Assembly: GCA_035476575.1 (NCBI GenBank)
Contig: DATILL010000006.1
Span: 1 to 64,000, forward strand
Origin: DATILL01 sp035476575
GTDB taxonomy: Bacteria; Actinomycetota; Actinomycetes; Mycobacteriales; JACQDL01
DNA: 64,000 nt
Reading direction: 5' to 3'
In this document: piece after piece, positions 16,452-23,652 of the stretch
Position numbering within the stretch: position 1 is the stretch's first letter
How the letters are laid out: each line of letters begins with the position of its first letter
Program-made: the position numbers and the translations under genes
Notes under the pieces: model-generated
Told to the model about the DNA's origin: nothing
Databases searched by the model: none
What the model saw: the letters and a program-made list of their open reading frames with translations, nothing else

Positions 16452-16530
16452 GGACATTCTGTTCGTACAGGTTCGGAGGTGGCGTTCGGAGCGCGGGATC
16501 GCCGCAGAGGTGCGGATGCTATCGCACCAC
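16452..16530 (-). promoter_or_regulatory. Conserved upstream block of paralogue B
   Basis: GGACATTCTGTTCGTACAGG begins at 16452, GCGGGATCGCCGCAG lies at 16493-16507, and GCTATCGCAC follows (GCTAGCGCAC before A). The block sits 74 bp from the GTG, similar to the spacing before paralogue A. Confidence 0.65.
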
Positions 16531-16573
16531 GCACTACAACGCTATCTCCGTACCCAATTGTTCTTTATCTGGC

Positions 16574-19306
16574 TTATGTGCGGTCCTGCCAGCGCGAGGT
16601 GGCCGTGGCAGCACCTGTGGCCGGGCTGAAGCCGGCGCCGATGCAGACGAACCCGGCCGCGGCGGCGACCACCGCCGGGTCCGGGCCGGCGGTCTCCCGC
16701 TGCGCCGAGGCCAGCGCGACCGCCGGCAGCTCGCCGGCCGCGAGCCGGCGGTGGAAAGCGATCATCAGCGGCGCCGTCTCCGCGTCCGGCACCGGGAGGA
16801 CCGAGGCAACAAGCTGGGCCGTGCCGCGGGCGATGAAGGCCGCACCGAGGCCGATCAGCTCGTCACCCGCCCGGACCACCGACCGGCCGCTGTCGCAGGC
16901 GGCCAGCACGACCGTGTGCGGCACCCGGGCCAGCCGCTCCAGGTCATAGACGACCAGCGGCCCGTTGAACAGGGCAAGGTCGGAGAACAGCGGGTTCTCC
17001 GCCGACAGCCGACCGTGCGCGGCCAGGTGGGCGAGGCCGGCCCGGCCCAGCCCAGCCATCACCGCCTCGACCGTGGCCGCCCGGCCGGTCAGCGCCGTGG
17101 TCCGGTGGATGTCGGCGACCGCGCGCGCCTCGCCCCTGGCCCGCCGCAGCCGCGGGCCGGACGCGACCACGGCCGGGCCGGCCGGCGGCGGGCGCCGCAG
17201 GCTCGTCGCGTGCCACAGCGTCGCGGACGGCGAGACGGTCAGCGGCCGGTCGACGCAGGACGGCAGGATCGACCACGGCAGGCTCTGCAACGGCCCGGTC
17301 GGCACCACCACGAGCTCCCGGTCCCCCAGCTCGGCCAGCGGGCGCAGCAGTACGGCGTCCAGCTTGGCGGCGGCGTCGCGGAGCAGGGCGCCCGCGGCTG
17401 CCCGGTTACGCGCCGGGCTGGTGTGCCGGGCCAGCCGGTGCAGCGCGAACGGCAGCCGATCGAGCAGGCCGGTCACCTCGGCCACCGGCCCGAGCGGCCG
17501 CAGCCGGACCCGCCCGCCGACGACGGTGAGAACGTGCAGCGCGCCGTCGAGCTGGACGAGCTCCACCAGCGCCCGGTCCCCCAGCGGCCCCGCCAGCTCG
17601 GCCAGCGACACCGGGCTGGCCAGCGACACCGGGCTGGCCGGGCCAGCCGGGCCCGACCGGTCCGCACCCAAGGGAACGGCCAGCGCCGCGCACGGATGCC
17701 GCCGGCTGTGGTCCCGGATCCGGCGTTCCAGCACGACCTGGCGGGTCATCAGGCGGGCGGCGCTGCGACCGGTGCCGCGCAGCGTGTCGATCTCCAGCAC
17801 GGTGGCCCGGACCTCGGCCAGCAGCCCGGCCAGCACCGGGTCGTCCGGCGGGCGGACCGGCTGGCGCAGCAGCTCGCTGGCCCGGCCGCGCTCGGCCCAC
17901 TCGAACACCCGCCGCGGCCGCTGGTCGGCCAGCGCGATCCGCAGTCCCAGCTCGGCCAGCTCGGTACGGTGCCCGGCCGCATGCACCCGCAGGTCGGTGG
18001 CGCCGAGCACCGCGCCGTACTCGTCCAGGACGCGCAGCCCGGTCCGGGCGGCCCCGGCCGCGCCGCGCCGGTCGCCCCGGTGCAGCCGCAGCAGCGCCTC
18101 GGCGTGCCAGCCACGGGCGCGCAGCGTGGCCGGGCCGCTGCGTCGGGCCGCCCGGCTGGCCTCGCGCAGGTGCGCACGGCCGGCCTCCGCCCGTCCCCTG
18201 GCCAGGGCGAGGCGGGCAGCGACCAGCCTGGCCTCCAGGGCGGCCGCAGGCCAGCCGGTGCCGGACAGGGTCGCGACCATCCGGTCCATCGCCGCGCCGC
18301 CGAGCCGGGGTCGCTGGCCGTCGGCGAGCTGGGCGCGCAGGACGGCGAGCCGGGCCAGCGTCGCCCACTCCCCGCGCCGCTGGCGGGAGAGCTCGCCGAC
18401 CGCCTGCCGGGCGTGGCCCAGCGCGGTCGGCAGGTCGCCGTCGAGGAACGCCGCGTGCGCGAGCAGCAGCCGTACCTCGGGCACCTTGAGCTGCCGGCGT
18501 TCGCGCTGGTAGGCCACGACGGCGTGCTCGGCCGCCTCCCGCGCCTCCGCCACCAGCCACACCGACAGCAGCAGCTCGCCGCGGTCCTGGAGGACCGGTC
18601 CGAGCTGAGCGCCATGCTCGGAGATCCGGCGCTCGGCCCGGTCGAGGTAGTCCAGCGCCGCCGGCACGTCACCGCGCAGCGCCTGGACGAAGCCCAAGTT
18701 CTCCTCGATGATCCCGACCGCCAGCCCGAGACCGAGCTCACGGCACAGCGTCTCCGCCTCGTGCAGGTCGCCGAGGGCGGCCTCGAAAGCGTGCTGCTGG
18801 GCGTAGACGATGCCGCGGTTGACCAGCACCCGCTGGACCGCTAGCGGGTCACCCTGGCCGCGGAGCACGGCGAGGGCCGTCTGGTAGTCGGCCAGCGCCT
18901 CTTTCGGCCGGCCGAGCAGGTCCAGGATGGCGGCCCGCTGCGCCAACGCCCGTGCCCCCTTGGCGCCGTCCAGGGTGCGCAGCGCGGCGTTGATCTCGCC
19001 GAGCGCGCGGCGGGGGTGGCCGCGCTGGGTCATCGCGAAGGCCAGCGTCACCCGCGCCTCGGCGATCAGCTCCTCCGACGCCGCCCGCCGGCCATGCCCG
19101 ATCGACCGCCGCAGGTGCCGGATGGCCAGGTCCATGTCGTTGCCGTGCAGCAGCGCCAGCCCCCAGGCCCGCTCGGCGACGGCAGCCGCGCTGGGATCCC
19201 CGTCCGCGACCGCCCGGCGGACCACCTGCGTGGCCAGTGCGATCGCCCGGCCGGGATCGGCGTCGGCCAGCCGCACCGCCCGGCACGCGTCGTCGATCAG
19301 CATCAT
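16574..19306 (-). CDS. TPR-CHAT protein (caspase-like protease with tetratricopeptide sensor region)
   Basis: About 910 residues from ATG 19306, chosen because GAGGGG lies just upstream. The frame continues further but its extra sequence is antisense to the neighbouring protease. Residues ~10-500 are TPR-like helical pairs (ALAQRAAILDLLGRPKEALADYQTAL; VLVNRGIVYAQQHAFEAALGDL). The C-terminal CHAT domain has LAHLAAHGRL with the predicted catalytic His (~762) and VVLAACDSGRS with the Cys (~800), so it should be an active cysteine protease. CHAT proteases are cytoplasmic and usually cleave a partner when the TPR part senses a signal. It is divergent from the S8 protease, ECF sigma and 160-aa gene, which are probably functionally linked. 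Confidence 0.85.
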   Translation of the reverse strand: MMLIDDACRAVRLADADPGRAIALATQVVRRAVADGDPSAAAVAERAWGLALLHGNDMDLAIRHLRRSIGHGRRAASEELIAEARVTLAFAMTQRGHPRRALGEINAALRTLDGAKGARALAQRAAILDLLGRPKEALADYQTALAVLRGQGDPLAVQRVLVNRGIVYAQQHAFEAALGDLHEAETLCRELGLGLAVGIIEENLGFVQALRGDVPAALDYLDRAERRISEHGAQLGPVLQDRGELLLSVWLVAEAREAAEHAVVAYQRERRQLKVPEVRLLLAHAAFLDGDLPTALGHARQAVGELSRQRRGEWATLARLAVLRAQLADGQRPRLGGAAMDRMVATLSGTGWPAAALEARLVAARLALARGRAEAGRAHLREASRAARRSGPATLRARGWHAEALLRLHRGDRRGAAGAARTGLRVLDEYGAVLGATDLRVHAAGHRTELAELGLRIALADQRPRRVFEWAERGRASELLRQPVRPPDDPVLAGLLAEVRATVLEIDTLRGTGRSAARLMTRQVVLERRIRDHSRRHPCAALAVPLGADRSGPAGPASPVSLASPVSLAELAGPLGDRALVELVQLDGALHVLTVVGGRVRLRPLGPVAEVTGLLDRLPFALHRLARHTSPARNRAAAGALLRDAAAKLDAVLLRPLAELGDRELVVVPTGPLQSLPWSILPSCVDRPLTVSPSATLWHATSLRRPPPAGPAVVASGPRLRRARGEARAVADIHRTTALTGRAATVEAVMAGLGRAGLAHLAAHGRLSAENPLFSDLALFNGPLVVYDLERLARVPHTVVLAACDSGRSVVRAGDELIGLGAAFIARGTAQLVASVLPVPDAETAPLMIAFHRRLAAGELPAVALASAQRETAGPDPAVVAAAAGFVCIGAGFSPATGAATATSRWQDRT

Positions 19307-19441
19307 CCCCTCGCAGGCCACTAGGGTGACCCGACCAGGGGCGGTGCTGTCAATGAGATTCCCCGGCTTGGCATCAAACCCGTCCGGCCCTGCTCCGTTC
19401 AGTGGAGCGTCCGGCTCCGGTGGCTGAGGAAAGGTGCTGAG

Positions 19442-20695
19442 ATGAGCGACGTCGACTCTGGCCAAACATATCCGGAGTGCCGGCCGGACCAGATAGTGGT
19501 GGGGCTGCCGCACGTTCGCCTGGTGGGGCACAGGCTGGTCGAGCTCGGCGTATGGGGCGGCGGGTCGGGCCGGGTGGTGCCCGATGACCGACTCGGGCTG
19601 GCGCTGCTCACCGACCTGGCCGGGCTGCCCGAGGTCGCGGGGCGGGTCCGCGCCGAGTACCCGGCCGAGATCGCCGCACTGGAGGCTGGCGGCCGGTCCT
19701 TCACGCCGCTGGACCTGCTGCTCTTTACGCTGCGCCGCGGCTTCGGCGCCGAGTACGCCGGCTGGACGCCGTTGCTGGGGAAGAACCGGGTGCTCGACCG
19801 GGTCGACGGCACGCCGTACCACTGGCCGATAGCGATGGGCGCCGACCAGCCGGTGCCGGTTGACCCGGTTCCGGTGGACGGGCCGGGCCGGCCGAGCGCG
19901 GACCCGGGCCTCGGCACCGATGTCCGGGTCGGGGTCCTCGACGTCGGGCTCTACCCGCACCCGGACCTGGCCGGCCGCTACATCGCGGCGCCGGACGCGC
20001 TGATCGAGCCCAAGCCGGACGAGGTGATGCAGCCGTGGGCTGGGCATGCCACGTTCGTCGCCGACCTGATCCTGCGGCAGGCGCCCGGCGCCCGGCTGGA
20101 GGTGCACCGGCTGCTGGACGCCAGCGACGGCCAGGCGACCCTGTGGGACGCGGCCCGCGAGCTGGTCCGCTTCGACACCTCCGGCGTCGAGGTGCTCAAC
20201 GTCTCCTTCGGCTGCTACACGGCCGACGGCCAGCCGCCGCTGCTGATGGAGCAGGCGATCGACCGGCTGGGCTCCGGCATCGTCGTCGTGGCGGCGGCCG
20301 GCAATCACGGCCGGCACACTGACCTGGCCGCCGGGATCACCCCGCGGTCGGCGTCCTGGCCGGCCGCGCTGGACCGGGTGGTCGCGATCGGCGCGGATGA
20401 CGGGCACGGCCGCCGGGCGCCGTTCAGCCCCGACCTGCCGTGGGTCGCCCGGACCGCGCCGGGGGTTGGCGTCGAGGCCGCCTACCTGGACGCGACGGTC
20501 CAGCCGTGGGCGGAGGGTCCGGCCACCCCATCCACCGTACGGTTCCACGGCCGGGCCCGATGGAGCGGCACGTCGTTCGCCGCAGCGACCATCAGCGGCG
20601 CGATCGCGGCCGGCATGGTGCCCGACCGGGTGTCCGCGCACGAGGCGCTGCAGCGGCTGCTACCTCCGGACGAGGAGACGGCGGAGACGTACTGA
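19442..20695 (+). CDS. Subtilisin-like (S8) serine protease, intracellular
   Basis: 417 residues, start ATG 19442 behind GAGGAAAGG. The S8 catalytic domain begins near residue 155: GVLDVGLYPHPDL (Asp ~166), AGHATFVADLI (His ~200), VVAAAGNHGRH (Asn ~286) and RWSGTSFAAATISG (Ser ~377). All catalytic residues are present. There is no signal peptide or membrane anchor, unlike secreted subtilases or mycosins. The ~150-residue N-terminal part (IVVGLPHVRLVGHRLVELGVW...) may be a regulatory or substrate-docking region. It is the first gene of a plus-strand run with the sigma factor 66 bp downstream, and it faces the TPR-CHAT gene across a 135-bp shared promoter region. Confidence 0.85.
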   Translation: MSDVDSGQTYPECRPDQIVVGLPHVRLVGHRLVELGVWGGGSGRVVPDDRLGLALLTDLAGLPEVAGRVRAEYPAEIAALEAGGRSFTPLDLLLFTLRRGFGAEYAGWTPLLGKNRVLDRVDGTPYHWPIAMGADQPVPVDPVPVDGPGRPSADPGLGTDVRVGVLDVGLYPHPDLAGRYIAAPDALIEPKPDEVMQPWAGHATFVADLILRQAPGARLEVHRLLDASDGQATLWDAARELVRFDTSGVEVLNVSFGCYTADGQPPLLMEQAIDRLGSGIVVVAAAGNHGRHTDLAAGITPRSASWPAALDRVVAIGADDGHGRRAPFSPDLPWVARTAPGVGVEAAYLDATVQPWAEGPATPSTVRFHGRARWSGTSFAAATISGAIAAGMVPDRVSAHEALQRLLPPDEETAETY

Positions 20696-20761
20696 CACCG
20701 GGCTCCATTGCGGTGGTGGGCTCAGGCTATAACTGCCGGTGTCCGACGAAGGGAGCGCACG

Positions 20762-21322
20762 ATGCGCGATGACCCGTCCGTCGTGACGCTCGTCGAGCGT
20801 GCGCGTGCGAACGACCGGCAGGCGTGGAGCACCATCGTCGAGCGGTACGCGCCGCTCGTGTGGGCCATCTGCCGCCGGTACCGGCTCAGCGACGCCGACG
20901 CCGACGACATCGCCGCGACGGTGTGGCTGCGGCTGGTCGAGAACCTAGACACGATCCGGCAGCCGGCCGCGCTGCCCGGGTGGCTGGTCCGCACCACCGG
21001 GCACGAGTGCACCCGCGCACTGCGGAGTATGGCACGGGTTGTTCCGCTGGACGACCACCAACCGGTCCCGGAGGAGGCCAGCCGGTCCGCCGAGAGCTGG
21101 CTGCTGGTCGAGGAGCGCCGGCTGGTGCTGCGGACGGCGTTCGGCGGGATTCCGCTCAACTGCCAGCAGCTCCTGTCGATGCTGTTCCATGATCCGCCCA
21201 TCCCGTATGCGGTGATCGGTGCGGAGCTGGACATGAAGATTGGCGCGATCGGGCCCACCCGGAAAAGATGTCTGGACAAACTGCGTCAGCATCCGGCGCT
21301 GGCTGCGTTCCTTGATAGCTAG
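20762..21322 (+). CDS. ECF-type sigma-70 factor
   Basis: 186 residues from ATG 20762 behind AAGGGAGC. Region 2 is clear: WSTIVERYAPLVWAICRRYRLSDADADDIAATVWLRLVENL, with the DADDI core-binding stretch and LPGWLVRTTGHECTR. Region 4 is weaker but recognisable (LLSMLFHDPPIPYAVIGAELDMKIGAIGPTRKRCLDKLR), a helix-turn-helix ending in the RCLxKLR signature. No anti-sigma factor with the usual zinc motif or transmembrane helix follows. Control may instead come from the 160-residue neighbour or from proteolysis by the adjacent proteases, which is inference. This gene and the flanking ones appear to form one transcription unit. Confidence 0.85.
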   Translation: MRDDPSVVTLVERARANDRQAWSTIVERYAPLVWAICRRYRLSDADADDIAATVWLRLVENLDTIRQPAALPGWLVRTTGHECTRALRSMARVVPLDDHQPVPEEASRSAESWLLVEERRLVLRTAFGGIPLNCQQLLSMLFHDPPIPYAVIGAELDMKIGAIGPTRKRCLDKLRQHPALAAFLDS

Positions 21323-21349
21323 GCGGGTAACCCCGTAAGGAAACGGAAG

Positions 21350-21832
21350 GTGGTGAGGGGCGTGGCTGACCCATGGTGGAACGATGACGACCAGCTCCTC
21401 GCCGCAGTCGGCGACGCGCTGCGGGCGGCCGGGGAGACACCGCGCCGGCTGGTCGAGATCGGCAAGGCGGCGTTCGTCTGGCGCGACATCGAGTCCGACC
21501 TCGCCGCGCTGACCTATGACTCGGCGGCGAGCGAGCCTGACCCCCGGCTGGTCGGTGCCCTGCGAGGGACCGAGTCGGCGACACTGCGCGCGATGACCTT
21601 CGTGGCGAGCCGGCTGACCATCGAGCTCGAGCTGACCTCCGAGGCGCTGCTCGGTCAGGTCACGCCGTTCGAGCCCGGTGAGGTGGATCTGTGGCCGGCT
21701 CATGGCGCGCCGCGACCGGTCCCGATCGACGAGGTCGGCTGGTTCGCGGTCAGACCGCTGCCGACCGGCCCGTTCAGGCTGCACGTGCGCACCGGCGCCG
21801 GCAGCGTCCTGACCGACTGGATCACCCTCTGA
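21350..21832 (+). CDS. Uncharacterised 160-aa partner of the sigma/protease module
   Basis: A GTG start at 21350 (or 21362) gives ~160 residues. The N-terminus is helical (DDDQLLAAVGDALRAAGETPRRLVEIGKAAFVWRDIESDLAALTYDS). The C-terminus is beta-rich (LTIELELTSEALLGQVTPF...VGWFAVRPLPTGPFRLHVRTGAGSVLTDWITL). No transmembrane helix, signal peptide or catalytic motif is visible. It begins 27 bp after the sigma factor stop. From position and size it could bind the sigma factor or be the substrate of the CHAT or S8 protease. The family name is not known to me. Confidence 0.65.
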   Translation: MVRGVADPWWNDDDQLLAAVGDALRAAGETPRRLVEIGKAAFVWRDIESDLAALTYDSAASEPDPRLVGALRGTESATLRAMTFVASRLTIELELTSEALLGQVTPFEPGEVDLWPAHGAPRPVPIDEVGWFAVRPLPTGPFRLHVRTGAGSVLTDWITL

Positions 21833-21866
21833 GACGCGCCCTGCGTCGCCGCACGCCGCACGCCGC

Positions 21867-21910
21867 AAATCACTGATCTCATGGTTTCCGCACCGCAAGT
21901 TCAGTGATTT
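21867..21910. terminator. Bidirectional hairpin between convergent genes
   Basis: AAATCACTGA (21867-21876) pairs with TCAGTGATTT (21901-21910), a 10-bp stem with A and T tracts on either side, between the stops at 21832 and 21920. Confidence 0.65.
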
Positions 21911-21919
21911 TCGTGTTTC

Positions 21920-22846
21920 TCAGCCAACTTTAGGTGACATGGCAACGCCGAGCGCGTCGGCGACGGTAGCTACGAGGTAGCCGGATCGGCGATGGATGTC
22001 GGCAGCGGTGAAATGCAGAACCTTCCAGCCGGCCGCAAACAGCCGGTTGAGCCGATGCCGGTCGCGGGTGAGCTGCCGCTCCTGGCCGTGCCACGCGCCA
22101 TCCACCTCGATGGCCAGCCGGCGTTCGGGGTAGGCGAGGTCGACCCGGGCAACGAACACGCCCGCGTCGCGCACCTCGAACTGTACGGCGGGCGGCGGCA
22201 GGCCAGCCAGCACCAGGCCGATCCGAGCCCGGCTCTCCAGCGGTGACTCGGCGCGTGGATCGCACAGACCGAAGACCCGCTCCGTCTGCCGGAGCCGGCG
22301 GGGCACGACCCGTGCGGCCGCGAGCCAGTCGCGTACCTGGCGGACCCGCTCCAGGTCGACGACGTCGGCGTGCAGCACAGCGTCCACCCCGGCGACCGCT
22401 GCCGGCAGGTCCGGCTGGCGGGCGAGGTCGACCACGGTTCGCGCCGGCGTGGTGCATCGCAACCCATTGACCCGAACCACATCGGCCGGATCCAGCGGCT
22501 CCCGCGCGATCCGCAGCCCGCCGTATGGCCCGAAGCGGGTGGGCGCGGGCACCGCGACGTCGGCCGGGTCGTCGGCCGCCGCGATCCGGACCCCGTGCAA
22601 CCACGCCGCGCTGAGCAACCGGAACGCCGCATCCGGTGGGATCACCAGGCCAGCCGCCTGGATCCGTAGGCCGTGGTCGGGCCGGATCCGGACGTCGGCG
22701 TACACATCGCGCAGAACCCTCCGCCAGTGCGGTCCGGCTAGCTGAGTCGGCGTGAGCAGGCCAAGCTGGAGCGCCTGCGAGCCGCGGAACGTGCGGCCAA
22801 CGAGCTCATCGGGCAAACGTGGGCGACGAGGCATGCCGGGCAGCAT
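21920..22846 (-). CDS. DUF559 / Vsr-like endonuclease-domain protein with AbiEi-like N-terminal region
   Basis: 308 residues from ATG 22846 (304 from ATG 22834; both plausible, and the frame also extends to 22936). The N-terminal half (GSQALQLGLLTPTQLAGPHWRRVLRDVYAD) resembles the winged-helix region of AbiEi-like actinobacterial proteins. The C-terminal ~110 residues are DUF559-like: SPLESRARIGLVLAGLP, VARVDLAYPERRLAIEVDGAWH and LFAAGWKVLHFTAADI. The conserved E...D...E-V-D-G pattern fits a PD-(D/E)XK fold related to very-short-patch nucleases. The biological role of this common actinobacterial family is unsettled. It is monocistronic, with a repeated CCACAAGATCCCTGAT upstream. Confidence 0.75.
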   Translation of the reverse strand: MLPGMPRRPRLPDELVGRTFRGSQALQLGLLTPTQLAGPHWRRVLRDVYADVRIRPDHGLRIQAAGLVIPPDAAFRLLSAAWLHGVRIAAADDPADVAVPAPTRFGPYGGLRIAREPLDPADVVRVNGLRCTTPARTVVDLARQPDLPAAVAGVDAVLHADVVDLERVRQVRDWLAAARVVPRRLRQTERVFGLCDPRAESPLESRARIGLVLAGLPPPAVQFEVRDAGVFVARVDLAYPERRLAIEVDGAWHGQERQLTRDRHRLNRLFAAGWKVLHFTAADIHRRSGYLVATVADALGVAMSPKVG

Positions 22847-22901
22847 TGCTGATCCAGCCAGCCGGGCGCGGACGTTATCCACAGGCCCAGCCCTCTCGAA
22901 G

Positions 22902-22948
22902 CCACAAGATCCCTGATTTCCTGATCTGGAACCCACAAGATCCCTGAT
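22902..22948. repeat. 16-bp direct repeat upstream of the DUF559 gene
   Basis: CCACAAGATCCCTGAT occurs at 22902-22917 and 22933-22948, 31 bp apart. It lies in the short divergent region between the DUF559 gene and the gene at 23002. Confidence 0.7.
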
Positions 22949-23001
22949 CTCGGGCTTGGGGCCTGCGGGGGCTCGGCACGGCGTGAGTACGATCGGCGGC
23001 C

Positions 23002-23652
23002 ATGTGGGAGGGCAGGGTGCGCGTTCTCGTCGGAGAGCGGGACGGGGAACACACCGAACGCGCCATACAGGGCGGACTCCAGCTCAGGCTGACTGGCGGC
23101 GCGATCATCAACGTCTATAACACCGGGTTGATCGCCTTCCAGGGCAAAGAGACAACGCTGGCCAGCACCATTGCGGCCACGTTACGGGCCGAGGGTGCCC
23201 AACTGGCCGCTACTGGGCCCGTCGGCAGGACAGTCAACAGCGTACCTACCGACCTCATACCCGAGGAAAGCCGGGAGCACAACCAGATTTCCGTCGAGGT
23301 TCCCCTTATCCCCCAACTGAGCCTAGCCGCCCGGATGGCGTTCCAGAATTGCGTGCAGCGATTTGCGGACGACCTGGCCAACGAGTCGGAACGGCTCGAA
23401 CAGGGCAGGCACCACCCTCCCGTCGGCGCGCTTTTATCCCAACACACCCACCAGCGCAAAGCGAGCCGGCAGACCAAGCCAGGCCGGCCACCCCACCTTC
23501 ATCTCAACGCAAACCTACAACGACACGGCGAGCTGGGAAGCCAACCCGGCCCGGCGCCCCCACCACCAAAACGCGAAGCGACCATAAGGCCCCGAGGAAA
23601 TACCTCTGACCTGCACAGAAACGGCCCCGTCCAGACTGTTAGAGCAAACTAG
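23002..23652 (+). CDS. Uncharacterised protein with a TBP-like N-terminal segment
   Basis: A 216-residue frame of lower GC than its neighbours. Near residues 30-50 LTGGAIINVYNTGLIAFQGKET resembles the substrate-binding TBP-like domain at the start of RNase HIII and some nucleotide-related proteins (pattern VNVYxTGxxxxQGK). A predicted helical stretch follows to about residue 140 (ISVEVPLIPQLSLAARMAFQNCVQRFADDL). The last ~75 residues are rich in His, Pro and Gln and look like random read-through. The gene may therefore be truncated and fused to non-coding DNA. Its 3' end overlaps the convergent oxidase gene by 14 bp. No function is assigned. Confidence 0.45.
   Translation: MWEGRVRVLVGERDGEHTERAIQGGLQLRLTGGAIINVYNTGLIAFQGKETTLASTIAATLRAEGAQLAATGPVGRTVNSVPTDLIPEESREHNQISVEVPLIPQLSLAARMAFQNCVQRFADDLANESERLEQGRHHPPVGALLSQHTHQRKASRQTKPGRPPHLHLNANLQRHGELGSQPGPAPPPPKREATIRPRGNTSDLHRNGPVQTVRAN

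Noticed and set aside
19307..20641. Extension of the TPR-CHAT frame to 1355 residues
   Set aside because: The added part is antisense to the S8 protease and lies before a start with a good ribosome site at 19306.
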